Below are positions 25,531 to 33,948 of a stretch of 64,000 bases of DNA, piece after piece. How positions within the stretch are numbered: position 1 is the first letter of the stretch; each line of letters begins with the position of its first letter. Under the pieces are notes generated by a model, which made no database searches, was not told where the DNA came from, and worked only from the letters and a program-made list of their open reading frames with translations. Position numbers and translations under genes: made by a program. The stretch is taken from contig WGMA01000020.1 of NCBI GenBank assembly GCA_016125285.1, positions 62,001 through 126,000 on the forward strand, given 5' to 3'. Source of the stretch: Phycisphaera sp. (GTDB taxonomy: Bacteria; Planctomycetota; Phycisphaerae; Phycisphaerales; Zrk34).

Positions 25531-27291
25531 TCAGGATTTCGGCGTGGCGGGGGTCAGCCAGCGGACCTGATAGGGCGCCAATGGGGCGAGGCCGGGCGTC
25601 GGGAGGGTCTCATCGGTCAGCAGGTCGCGCGCCGGGGGCTTCGCGAAGGGCACGCCGCACTTTGACACGTCGGCGTCGACGGGCTGGTTGGTCAAGTTGT
25701 GCACGCAGCAGATCGACTGGTCGTCGGCCTTGCGTGTGAACACGAGCAGCTCGTCGCCGAGGCGGTGCACCTTCTGGGCGGCGTCGGGGTCAAACGCGGG
25801 TTGGGCGGCGCGGAGGCGGATCACGCGGCCGTATTCGTCGAACACGCGAGCGTGGACGGTGTCCGGGTCGTCGAGCAGCGCGGCGAGCTTGTCGTGCTCC
25901 CACTTGTGCCGGTTGATCGCACGCGGGTAGCCGCGCATCTTCACGTTGAGGTGATCGTTGGGCGTGGCGACGAGGCTGTGGAAGTACATCGCCGGCACGC
26001 CGCGCAGGCCCAGGGCGATCAGCTGCGAGCAGAGGAAGCGGCGGACCTTCATGTCGGCGTCGTCCTCGCCGGGGCGCGCCATCGCGTCGAAGTACGCGAT
26101 GTTCAGCTCGTAGGGGCTGGTCGAGCCGTCGGAGTTGGACTTCTCGGAGACGTGGCCGCCGAGCTGCTTGACGGTGTCGGCGAGCTCGGTGATCTGCTTC
26201 TTCGGCAGCAGGCCCTCGAGTGGACGCACGCCGACGCCGTCGTGCGACGCGGTGAAGTTGAGGTACGTGCAGCCGGGCGGCGGATCGGACAGCGACGCGG
26301 CCCACTTCGTGAGGTGTTTCGCGGTGCCGGTCTGCAGCGCGTGCAGCGTCAGCGGCGGCAGCGAGAAGTTGTAGACCATGTGCGCCTCGTCGCCGTCGCC
26401 GAAGTAGCTGACGTTCTGCTCGTGCGGGACGTTGGTCTCGGTGAGCAGCACGACGTGTGGCGCCATCAGCTCGAGCACGTCGCGCATCAGCTTCACGACT
26501 TCGTGTGTCTCGGGCAGGTGGATGCACGGCGTGCCGATCGTCTTCCACAGGTACGCGATCGCGTCGAGGCGGATGATGCGGGCGCCGTTAACGACGTACG
26601 TCAGCAGGATCTCCAGGAACTCCATCAGCACGTCGGGGTTCGCGAAGTTCAGGTCGACCTGGTCGGCGGAGAAGGTCGTCCAGACCCAGCGGTCGCCGGC
26701 GCGCGTGCGGACCTTGGTCAGCAGGGGCGACTGCCGCGGGCGCGTCACGGCCGAGAGGTCCGTGCCGGGCTCGACCTCGTGGAAGAAGTAGCGCGGCGGG
26801 GCGATGCCGGTGAGGTAGTCGCGGAACCAGCCGCTGCGGCTCGAGCAGTGGTTGAGCACGAGGTCGAACATCAGGCGGAAGTCGTGCTGCAGCGCGCGGA
26901 TGTCGTCCCAGTCGCCGAGGTTGGCGTCGACCTTCGTGTAGTCGATCACGGAGAACCCGTCGTCGCTGGACCACGGGCAGAACGGCAGGATGTGGATCGT
27001 GTCGACGACGCCGGCGAGTCGCTCGCGGCAGAATTGGCCGAGCGTTTCGAGTGGCGGCGTCTTCGCGCCGGCCTGCGTGACGCGGACGGTGTCGCCGTAG
27101 GTGATCAGCACGTTGTCGGCCGCGGTCCAGCGGGGCGCGTCGTCGTCGGCGATCGGCGGCAGCGCGGTGTCGTACCGGCCCAGCAGCAGGCGCACGCGGC
27201 GCAGCGTGTCCGACGCCGCGTTGGGGTACAGCCGCTTGATGCGCGCGGTGAGCTGATCAAAGATTCTGCGGCTCTGCATTCCGTGTCGCAT
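25531..27291 (-). CDS. GH13_18 sugar phosphorylase, probably glucosylglycerate phosphorylase
   Basis: A 586-residue sucrose-phosphorylase-family enzyme, cytoplasmic, cleaving an alpha-glucoside with phosphate to give glucose-1-phosphate. Visible GH13 marks: ILPFCPWSSDDGFSVIDY (~101-118), MFDLVLNHCS, RLDAIAYLWK with nucleophile Asp243, LLTETNVPH with acid/base Glu285, and LNFTASHDGVGVRPLEGLL with transition-state Asp351. The HDGVGVRP form and the length match glucosylglycerate and sucrose-6-phosphate phosphorylases more than classic sucrose phosphorylase (~500 residues), as far as I recall. It follows the GT4 gene by 32 bases on the same strand and faces, across the divergent region, a gpgS gene. 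That context makes glucosylglycerate turnover the preferred role. Confidence 0.85.
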   Translation of the reverse strand: MRHGMQSRRIFDQLTARIKRLYPNAASDTLRRVRLLLGRYDTALPPIADDDAPRWTAADNVLITYGDTVRVTQAGAKTPPLETLGQFCRERLAGVVDTIHILPFCPWSSDDGFSVIDYTKVDANLGDWDDIRALQHDFRLMFDLVLNHCSSRSGWFRDYLTGIAPPRYFFHEVEPGTDLSAVTRPRQSPLLTKVRTRAGDRWVWTTFSADQVDLNFANPDVLMEFLEILLTYVVNGARIIRLDAIAYLWKTIGTPCIHLPETHEVVKLMRDVLELMAPHVVLLTETNVPHEQNVSYFGDGDEAHMVYNFSLPPLTLHALQTGTAKHLTKWAASLSDPPPGCTYLNFTASHDGVGVRPLEGLLPKKQITELADTVKQLGGHVSEKSNSDGSTSPYELNIAYFDAMARPGEDDADMKVRRFLCSQLIALGLRGVPAMYFHSLVATPNDHLNVKMRGYPRAINRHKWEHDKLAALLDDPDTVHARVFDEYGRVIRLRAAQPAFDPDAAQKVHRLGDELLVFTRKADDQSICCVHNLTNQPVDADVSKCGVPFAKPPARDLLTDETLPTPGLAPLAPYQVRWLTPATPKS

Positions 27292-27323
27292 GCTTCACGT
27301 CCGATCGTTCGTCGGTCAATCCG

Positions 27324-28580
27324 TCACTCGCCGAGCACGTTGGCGATCAGCGCCTGCAGCTTTCGCCGCGCCACGCCGTAGCTGAAGAACTTCGACGCCA
27401 CCTCGTAGTTGTGCTCGACCGCGTCGCGGCGGTGTTCGGGGTTCTCCATCAGCTCGCGGACCTCCTCGACGACGCGCCGCGTGACCACGCCGTCGATGGT
27501 GGGCACGCGGAAGCCTTTCGGCTCGATGTCGCGCGCGTAGATCTCGTAGCGGTTGAGCACGAGCGGCACCTTGAAGTACATCGCCTCCAGCAGCGCGTTG
27601 CCGAAGCCCTCGTACGTGCTGAAATACGTCACCAGGTCCGCGTGCGGGTACAGGTCCCACAGCGTGTAGATCTTGCGGCCCTCGAGATCGAGCTGTCGCA
27701 CCTCGCCGATGCGCGTCGAGATGAACCGCACGTCGACGCCGGACTCCTTGGCGAGTTCCGACACGACGTGGAAGTAGTCGAAGCCCTCGTCGCCGGCGTC
27801 GTGCGAGACGACGAGCTTGTACTTCGGGTCGCCGAGCATCTGCACGAGCTTGATCGCGTGCTCGATGCCCTTGCGTGGGACGATGCGTGTGGGCTGGAGG
27901 ATCATGACGTCGTCGGGCTCGAGGCCGATGGCCTGGCGGAGGTCCGACGAGTAGTGGTCGGTCTGCGGCGGGGGGTTCTCGAAGTCGAACACGTTGGGCA
28001 GCAGGATCGACGGGATGCCCTTACGCCACGACAGCTCCTCGCGCTGTCCCTGGTTGATCACGACGTGCTGGATCGACGGCAGGCGCGGCGGGAAGGCCAT
28101 GTCGAGGTAGTCGTCCATCGCGCTGTTGGAGAAGCGGACGCGCTCCCAGTAGAAGTCGTGGTGGTGACCGATGGCGGGCAGGCCGGTCTCGGCGATGAAC
28201 TGCGTGACGGCGATGCCGAGCGGGACGTGCATCGGGATCGTCACGACGTTCTGCAGGACGAGCAGGTCGATGTTGAACCGATCGACGAACGCGTAGAGTG
28301 AGTCCTTGAGGAAGTCGGCGAGCTCGTGGATGCGTCGCGTGACGGCGGGGTCGCGTCGCGTCGTGCCGAGCAGGCGCTTGTTGATCCACGTGTTGGACGG
28401 GTGACCGAAGTACGCCTCGGGCACGCAGTGGCTGACCTCGGGCGCGCGGTCGAGTCGGCCGGCGTACCAGTAGCTGGTGTGCTGAAGGTCCCAGAGGACC
28501 TCGGCCCACTTGGCGCTTTCCAACGACACGCCGTCGGTCCCGGCGAAGCGGGTCGAGATGAATCCGATGCGATGTCCCAT
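27324..28580 (-). CDS. GT4 glycosyltransferase of the glucosylglycerate cluster
   Basis: A 418-residue GT-B glycosyltransferase. The N-terminus MGHRIGFISTRFAGTDGVSLE is the acceptor-side loop; the donor side shows ILQPTRIVPRKGIEHAIKL, a YFSTYEGFGNALLEAMYF EX7E motif and VPLVLNRYEIY. ATG 28580 was preferred to an in-frame TTG at 28601 because GAGGGG lies about ten bases before the ATG. With GpgS and a GH13_18 phosphorylase adjacent, it may add a second sugar, as in mannosylglucosylglycerate synthesis, or work on a related solute; that is inference from gene neighbourhood. It is the first gene of the minus-strand arm of the divergent cluster. Confidence 0.85.
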   Translation of the reverse strand: MGHRIGFISTRFAGTDGVSLESAKWAEVLWDLQHTSYWYAGRLDRAPEVSHCVPEAYFGHPSNTWINKRLLGTTRRDPAVTRRIHELADFLKDSLYAFVDRFNIDLLVLQNVVTIPMHVPLGIAVTQFIAETGLPAIGHHHDFYWERVRFSNSAMDDYLDMAFPPRLPSIQHVVINQGQREELSWRKGIPSILLPNVFDFENPPPQTDHYSSDLRQAIGLEPDDVMILQPTRIVPRKGIEHAIKLVQMLGDPKYKLVVSHDAGDEGFDYFHVVSELAKESGVDVRFISTRIGEVRQLDLEGRKIYTLWDLYPHADLVTYFSTYEGFGNALLEAMYFKVPLVLNRYEIYARDIEPKGFRVPTIDGVVTRRVVEEVRELMENPEHRRDAVEHNYEVASKFFSYGVARRKLQALIANVLGE

Positions 28581-28643
28581 GCGTATCCCGCCCCTCTGCA
28601 AAACCGGCCGGCCACGCGCGCCGGTAACAAACCCACGTCAGAT

Positions 28644-28671
28644 ATGCTAAGGTGACAGGTGTCGATGTCAA
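28644..28671 (-). promoter_or_regulatory. Promoter TTGACA-16-TAGCAT for the GT4-phosphorylase arm
   Basis: On the minus strand a perfect -35 TTGACA (28671-28666) and a -10 TAGCAT (28649-28644) are separated by 16 bases. The expected transcript start lies near 28637, giving a ~57-base leader to ATG 28580. It sits in the 152-base space between the divergent arms. Confidence 0.5.
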
Positions 28672-28732
28672 AGGTTTTTACGGTTGCGGCGTGTGACGCG
28701 CGACCGGAGAGCCGAATCAGGAGCGGAACATC

Positions 28733-29908
28733 ATGCCGGATACCATCGAGGACGTGCTCGGTCGGCTGCCGGATATCCGCGACGCGACCCGGGACCTCAA
28801 AGAGACGTTGCTGGCGAACCTGGTGATGACCGGCGAGATCCCTGCGCCGACGTTTCAAGAGGCGAATCGCGGGCAGTTCCTGCGCGACCGGTTCAGCGAG
28901 TGCGGGCTGAGCAGCGTGTCCGTCGACGAGGTCGGCAACGTCATGGGCATCCGCGAGGGTTCCGACGGCGACAGCGCACGCAACGTCCTGCTGGTGGCGC
29001 ACCTCGACACGGTGTTCGATGCGCGGGCGGACCACACGATCGAGGTCCGCGAGGACCGGGTGATCGGCGCGTCCGTCGGCGACAACGCGCTGGGCGTCGC
29101 GACGCTCGCCACGCTGCCGAGTCTGCTCGACATGCTCGGCGTGGAGATGCGGTCGAACCTGATGCTGATGGGCTCGACGCGCTCCTTGGGGCGCGGCGAC
29201 CTCGAAGGCATGCGGTTCTTCCTAGAAAACACGGATCGACCGATCCACTCCGGCGTGTGCGTCGAGGGCGTGCAGATCGGGCGGCTGAGCTACACGTCGC
29301 TGGGCATGGTGCGCGGTGAGATCACCGCGGAGGTGCCCGACGCGTACGACTGGACGCGCTTCGGCGCCAGCGGGGCGATCCGCCAGCTCAACGACGTGAT
29401 GACCGCGATCAACCGCATCCCGCTGCCGCAGACGCCGCGCACGAGCATCGTGTTCGGCTCGATCCACGGCGGCACGTCGTTCAACACGATCGCGACGCAG
29501 GCCGCGCTGCGGTTCGAGGTGCGCAGCGACTCGAGCGACGAGGTCCGCCGCGTGCACGAACGCATCGCCGAGATCGCCGAGGAGCAGACCGCCGAGACCG
29601 GCGCGAACGTGAAGCTGGACATCGTGGCGCAGCGTGAGCCGGGCGGCGTGCCGTTCGGGCATCCGCTGGTCAAGCACACGCGCGCGGTGATGGACCGGCT
29701 CGACATCACGCCGCGCGTCTCGCCGAGCACGTCGGAGCTCGCGGTGTTCATCCGGCGGAACGTCCCGGCGGTCACGCTCGGCGTCAGCACCGGCCGCAAC
29801 CTGCACGAGGCCGAGGAGTCGGTCGAGATCGAGCCGATGTTCACCGGTCTGGCGCAGCTCGTGGGCGTCGTGATAGCCATCGACGAGGGGCTGTGCGATG
29901 AAGATTGA
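28733..29908 (+). CDS. M20-family protein lacking catalytic glutamates
   Basis: A 391-residue M20 metallopeptidase-fold protein. Retained family marks are VLLVAHLDTVF (first metal His/Asp), ASVGDNALG (bridging Asp), the VCVEGVQIG acidic ligand region, an Ile-hGGTSFNTIATQA dimerisation/bridging segment, and PAVTLGVSTGRNLHEAEES with the final His. Where active relatives carry the catalytic Glu-Glu pair (VGEEGxGDLRGMR), this protein reads STRSLGRGDLEGMR; the dimer-domain HSWGxFG is YDWTRFG. I infer loss of peptidase activity or a new reaction. ATG 28733 starts the plus-strand arm and the gene overlaps gpgS by 11 bases, so it is tightly tied to glucosylglycerate synthesis. Confidence 0.8.
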   Translation: MPDTIEDVLGRLPDIRDATRDLKETLLANLVMTGEIPAPTFQEANRGQFLRDRFSECGLSSVSVDEVGNVMGIREGSDGDSARNVLLVAHLDTVFDARADHTIEVREDRVIGASVGDNALGVATLATLPSLLDMLGVEMRSNLMLMGSTRSLGRGDLEGMRFFLENTDRPIHSGVCVEGVQIGRLSYTSLGMVRGEITAEVPDAYDWTRFGASGAIRQLNDVMTAINRIPLPQTPRTSIVFGSIHGGTSFNTIATQAALRFEVRSDSSDEVRRVHERIAEIAEEQTAETGANVKLDIVAQREPGGVPFGHPLVKHTRAVMDRLDITPRVSPSTSELAVFIRRNVPAVTLGVSTGRNLHEAEESVEIEPMFTGLAQLVGVVIAIDEGLCDED

Positions 29909-30878
29909 ACGCTGGCTCAAAGATCACACGTTCCACCACTCCGAGTTCTGGGACCTGCGCGCGATGGTCGCCGAGAAGGAGAAGCAGAACCTCAAGATCT
30001 CGCTGTGCATCCCCACGCTCAACGAGGAGAAGACGATCGGCAAGGAGATCGTCATCTTCAAGAGCGAGCTGATGAACCGCTACCCGCTGCTCGACGAGAT
30101 CGCGGTGGTGGACTCCGGCTCGGAGGATCGCACGCTGGAGGTCGCGCGGGCGTTCGGCGCCGACACGTACTACTCCGGCGACATCCTCAAGTCGCAGGGC
30201 TTCAAGCGCGGCAAGGGCGAGAACCTGTGGAAGGCGATCCATCAGCTGACCGGCGACGTGATCGTCTACGTCGACGCCGACATCAAGAACATCCACCCGC
30301 GGTTCGTGTACGGATTGGTCGCGCCGCTGATCTATCGGCCGGCGATCAAGTACGTCAAGGCGTTCTACGAGCGCCCGCTGGCGGTGAGCAAGACGCACAT
30401 CCGCCCGTCGGGCGGCGGGCGCGTCACGGAGATCCTCACGCGGCCGCTGTTCAGCCTGTTCATCCCGGAGCTGACCGCGATCATCCAGCCGCTGAGCGGT
30501 GAGTACGCGGTGCGGCGCGAGGTGCTCGAGCAGATCCCGTTCCCGATCGGCTACGGCGTCGAGACGGCGCACCTGCTGGACGTGCACGCGAAGTTCGGCC
30601 TCGAGGCGTTCGGCCAGACCGACCTCGACCAGCGTGTGCACCGCAACCAGGAGACGCGCTCGCTGGGCAAGATGGCGTTCGGCATCCTGCAGACGTTCCT
30701 CGGCCGCGCCGAGGCGCTGGGGATGATCGACGGCCTGCCCGAGCTGCACAAGGTGCTCAACCAGTTCCAGGTGAAGGACAACGAGCACGAGCTCGTCGGC
30801 TTCAAGATCACCGAGGAGGAGCGCCCGCCGATGATCGAGATTCCGGAGTATCAGCAGCGGTTCCAGAGGACGGTATGA
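29898..30878 (+). CDS. gpgS: Glucosyl-3-phosphoglycerate synthase (GT81)
   Basis: GT-A-fold enzyme joining glucose from an NDP-glucose donor to 3-phosphoglycerate, the committing step of glucosylglycerate synthesis. The 326-residue protein shows SLCIPTLNEEKTIGKEI (~35-51), VVDSGSEDRT, SGDILKSQGFKRGKGENLWKA (around Lys107), VIVYVDADIKNIHPRF with the metal DAD at 126-128, PSGGGRVTEILTRPLFS, PLSGEYAVRREV and GYGVETAHLLD. These segments and their order are diagnostic of GpgS. It overlaps the M20-like gene by 11 bases and the next glycosyltransferase by 4 bases. Cytoplasmic; probably used in osmotic or nitrogen stress, by analogy with other bacteria. Confidence 0.92.
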   Translation: MKIERWLKDHTFHHSEFWDLRAMVAEKEKQNLKISLCIPTLNEEKTIGKEIVIFKSELMNRYPLLDEIAVVDSGSEDRTLEVARAFGADTYYSGDILKSQGFKRGKGENLWKAIHQLTGDVIVYVDADIKNIHPRFVYGLVAPLIYRPAIKYVKAFYERPLAVSKTHIRPSGGGRVTEILTRPLFSLFIPELTAIIQPLSGEYAVRREVLEQIPFPIGYGVETAHLLDVHAKFGLEAFGQTDLDQRVHRNQETRSLGKMAFGILQTFLGRAEALGMIDGLPELHKVLNQFQVKDNEHELVGFKITEEERPPMIEIPEYQQRFQRTV

Positions 30879-32365
30879 ACGGGCCCGTTCAATCCGTCGC
30901 CATCGTGCATTACCACCTGCGATCGGCCGGGGTGACACGCGTGATCGGACACGCGGCGGAGGCGCTGCGCCGGCGCGGCGTGCAGGTGGTCGTGCTGAGC
31001 GGCGAGCCGGCTGTCGCGGGCGTCGAGGTGATCGAGCACGCGGAGATCGTGGTGCTCGGCGGGCTGGGTTACGACGAGACGCGCGCGGCGTGGGAGGAGC
31101 GTGAGCTGGCGGAACGCATGCGCGCCGCGGCGGCGAAGGCGCTGGGCGGGCCGCCGGACCTGTGGCACGTGCACAACCATTCGCTGGGCAAGAACGTCGC
31201 GTTGCCGGGTGCGGTGAAGTTGATTGCCGAGGACGGCGAGCGCGTGCTGTATCAGCCGCACGACTTCGCGGAGGACGGCCGCCCGGCGAACTACGGCAAG
31301 CTGCTGGACCACGCGGGCGGGGACCACGCGGCGCTCGGCGCGGCGCTGTACCCGGTCGCCGATCACGTGCATTACGTCACGCTGAACACGCGCGACCACG
31401 GGCACCTCGTCGCGGCGGGGTTGGACGCGTCGCACGTGCACGTGTTGCCCAACGCGGTGGACCTGGACGTGGACGAGAACCCGGCCGAGGCGCACGCGGT
31501 GGCGTTCGACGAACCGGTCGAACGGTTCTTTCTGTATCCGACGCGCGCGATCCGGCGGAAGAACGTGGGTGAGTTGCTGCTGTGGTCGGCGATGGCGGAG
31601 CCGGGCGATCGGTTCGCCACGACGCTCGCGCCGAAGAGCCCGGCGGACCTGCCGATCTACGACGCCTGGAAGCGGTTCGCCAGCGAGCGTGACCTGCCGG
31701 TGTGGTTCGAGGTCGGCACGTCGTCGGACGCGTCGTTCCTCGCGCTGCTGCGGTCGGCCACGGCGCTGGTGACGACGAGCGTGGCGGAGGGGTTCGGCAT
31801 GGCGTTCCTCGAGCCGTGGCTGGTGGGCCAGCCGCTGGTGGGGCGGAACCTGCCGAGCATCACCGCGGACTTCGCGGAGACCGGCGTCGACCTGTCGCCG
31901 CTGTACGAACGCCTCGACGTGCCGATCGGCTGGATCGGCGAAGACACGCTGCGCGACCGCGTGCGCGACAAGCTCGGCGAGGTGTACGGGGCGTATCGCC
32001 AGCCGCTGAGCGATGGGGCGGTGGACGCGGTGATCGCGTCGATGGTGCGCGACGGGCGGGTCGATTTCGGGCGGATCGACGAGTCGATGCAGCGCACGGT
32101 GATCGCGCGCGTGCTGGACGACGCGGCGGCGCGCGGGCAGATCACGCCGCCGCGGCTTGTCGGTGATTCGCCCGACGCCGGGCGGATCGCCGCGAATCAG
32201 CGTGCGGTGCGGGAGCGGTTCAGCCTCGACGCGTATGCCAAGCGGCTGTTGGGGCTCTATGCTGAGGTAGCGGCCTCGCCGCGCTCGGGGCTCGACAGCG
32301 TGTCGGCCGAGCGCGTGTTGCAACGGTTCCTGGGGCCCGATGAGTTCAACCTGCTGAGGACGTGA
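30875..32365 (+). CDS. GT4-like glycosyltransferase
   Basis: A 496-residue GT-B glycosyltransferase. The N-terminal acceptor domain begins VAIVHYHLRSAGVTRVIGHAAEAL and contains LWHVHNHSLGKN; the donor domain has FLYPTRAIRRKNVGELLLW and VTTSVAEGFGMAFLEPWL, an EX7E-type motif. The last ~130 residues are extra helical sequence. It overlaps gpgS by 4 bases (ATGA) and is followed within 2 bases by the HAD gene, so it belongs to the same translationally coupled set. It may extend or modify glucosyl-(phospho)glycerate; it does not closely resemble the other GT4 of this cluster. No signal peptide. Confidence 0.82.
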   Translation: MNGPVQSVAIVHYHLRSAGVTRVIGHAAEALRRRGVQVVVLSGEPAVAGVEVIEHAEIVVLGGLGYDETRAAWEERELAERMRAAAAKALGGPPDLWHVHNHSLGKNVALPGAVKLIAEDGERVLYQPHDFAEDGRPANYGKLLDHAGGDHAALGAALYPVADHVHYVTLNTRDHGHLVAAGLDASHVHVLPNAVDLDVDENPAEAHAVAFDEPVERFFLYPTRAIRRKNVGELLLWSAMAEPGDRFATTLAPKSPADLPIYDAWKRFASERDLPVWFEVGTSSDASFLALLRSATALVTTSVAEGFGMAFLEPWLVGQPLVGRNLPSITADFAETGVDLSPLYERLDVPIGWIGEDTLRDRVRDKLGEVYGAYRQPLSDGAVDAVIASMVRDGRVDFGRIDESMQRTVIARVLDDAAARGQITPPRLVGDSPDAGRIAANQRAVRERFSLDAYAKRLLGLYAEVAASPRSGLDSVSAERVLQRFLGPDEFNLLRT

Positions 32366-32366
32366 C

Positions 32367-33284
32367 ATGGCAGATACGACAGAAACAACGGAGCATCGCG
32401 ATGCGTTGGTCGAGCGGATCCGTGCGCTGTGCGAGCCGCTCGAGCCGCGCGCGACGGAGACCGAGGCGGTGCTGTCTTCGTTCGAGGGCATCCGCGCGGT
32501 GGTGTTCGACGTGTACGGCACGCTGCTGATCTCCGCGTCGGGCGACATCGGCGTCAACACCGCGGAGGATCGCGGCGCGGCGCTCGGCGAGGCGGTCGAC
32601 GCGGTCGGCGGCGAGCTGAACGGCCTGGACACCGACGACCGCGGCGTCGAGCTGCTGCACAGGCACATCCACCGCTTCCACGAGCGGCTTCGCGCCGAGG
32701 GCGTGGCCTACCCGGAGGTCGACATCCGCACGGTGTGGCGGGACGTGCTGACGGAGCTGGCCGGTGAAGACCTCGTCGCGGACATGCCGGAGTCGGTCGT
32801 CGAGGCGCTGGCGATCGAGTACGAGTGCCGCGTGAACCCGGTGTGGCCGATGCCTGGGCTGATCGCGGCGCTGGCGTCGGTGCGCGAGGCGGGGCTGATG
32901 CTGGGCATCGTGTCGAACGCGCAGTTCTTCACGCCGCTGCTGTTCGACGCGTTGCTCGACGCGTCGGTCGAGTCGCTGGGGTTTGACGAGGCGCTTTGCG
33001 TGTGGTCGTACGCGATGCTGGAGGCCAAGCCGTCGACGGCGCTGTACGAGCGGCTGATCGCGACGCTGGGCGAGCGGGGCGTCGAGCCGTCGCAGGTGCT
33101 GTACGTGGGCAACGACGTGCGGAACGACATCCGTCCCGCGGCGGCGGTGGGGCTGCGGACGGTGCTGTTCGCGGGGGATCGCCGGTCGCTTCGGCTGCGT
33201 GCCGACGACCCGACGTGCGCGGACGTGAAGCCTGACGCGGTGGTCACCTCGCTGGATCAGGTGGCGGGGCTGTACGGCGCGTGA
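32367..33284 (+). CDS. HAD-superfamily hydrolase with DxY motif
   Basis: A 305-residue HAD class I protein. Motif I is VVFDVYGTLL with nucleophile Asp48, but the usual second Asp is Tyr50, as in haloacid dehalogenases; motif II is GIVSNAQF, motif III AKPS, and motif IV LYVGNDVRNDI. A helical cap lies between I and II. The gene starts one base after the GT4 stop and ends the gpgS arm, where a glucosyl-3-phosphoglycerate phosphatase would be expected. I call it the candidate phosphatase by position, while noting that the DxY form does not favour ordinary phosphomonoesterase chemistry. The 27-base space to the next, convergent gene holds nothing visible. Confidence 0.82.
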   Translation: MADTTETTEHRDALVERIRALCEPLEPRATETEAVLSSFEGIRAVVFDVYGTLLISASGDIGVNTAEDRGAALGEAVDAVGGELNGLDTDDRGVELLHRHIHRFHERLRAEGVAYPEVDIRTVWRDVLTELAGEDLVADMPESVVEALAIEYECRVNPVWPMPGLIAALASVREAGLMLGIVSNAQFFTPLLFDALLDASVESLGFDEALCVWSYAMLEAKPSTALYERLIATLGERGVEPSQVLYVGNDVRNDIRPAAAVGLRTVLFAGDRRSLRLRADDPTCADVKPDAVVTSLDQVAGLYGA

Positions 33285-33311
33285 GCGCGGGCGACGCCGC
33301 GAGCGATCCGA

Positions 33312-33887
33312 TCAGATGTACTCGATGAGCAGCTCTTTGCTCGGACGCGGGATCGTCAGCGCGCTGACGAGCAGGCCCTTGGCGACGATGACTTCCTTCG
33401 CCGCCTCGACGCCCGCCGCACACGACGCGACGCTGCCGGCCATGAGCATGAACGCCTTGCCGCCCAGCGCCATCGCCAGGTGGATGCGGAACAGCGTGAT
33501 GTCGGCCGCCTTCGCCGCGGCGTCGGCCGCCTCGAGGATCACGGCCGCGGAGTACGACTCGACGATGCCCATCGCGTCAGGCACGGCGTCCTTGTCGTCC
33601 TTCTTGCCGACGGTCAGCTGCACGGACTGACCGAGCGCGGGGAACACCGATTCGTGCACGTTGGGGACGATCATGTGATCGATCACGCCGTCGGGCGCCG
33701 CGTCGAGACCGGCCTCCATCGACGCCTGCACCGACGCGACGTTGCCCGCCACGAGGTTGATGTACTTGCCCGAGCAGATCGTGCGCCCGAGCACGAGCTT
33801 CACGTCGGCGGCCTTGAGCATCGCGTCCTGCACGGCGTAGCCGATACCGACGCTCGTCAACTCGATCATCCCGATGGACCTGTGCAT
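33312..33887 (-). CDS. pduT: Tandem-domain microcompartment shell protein, PduT type
   Basis: A 191-residue BMC-T protein: two BMC domains (about 4-90 and 98-185), giving pseudohexameric trimers in a microcompartment facet. The N-terminal domain starts SIGMIELTSVGIGYAVQDAMLKAADV and carries GRTICSGKY with Cys38, the residue that in PduT holds a [4Fe-4S] cluster at the trimer axis. The second domain begins AMGIVESYSAAVILEAADAAAKAADI and has ALGGKAFMLMAGSVASC. AAGGAG lies ten bases before ATG 33887. It is 61 bases downstream of the PduS-like gene on the same strand. No other shell gene or encapsulated enzyme is in the window. Confidence 0.92.
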   Translation of the reverse strand: MHRSIGMIELTSVGIGYAVQDAMLKAADVKLVLGRTICSGKYINLVAGNVASVQASMEAGLDAAPDGVIDHMIVPNVHESVFPALGQSVQLTVGKKDDKDAVPDAMGIVESYSAAVILEAADAAAKAADITLFRIHLAMALGGKAFMLMAGSVASCAAGVEAAKEVIVAKGLLVSALTIPRPSKELLIEYI

Positions 33888-33948
33888 CGCTTCCAGTCTC
33901 CTTCCGGCCGTCACGCGCGGATCATTTTGCGTATCTCTGTCTTGCGCT

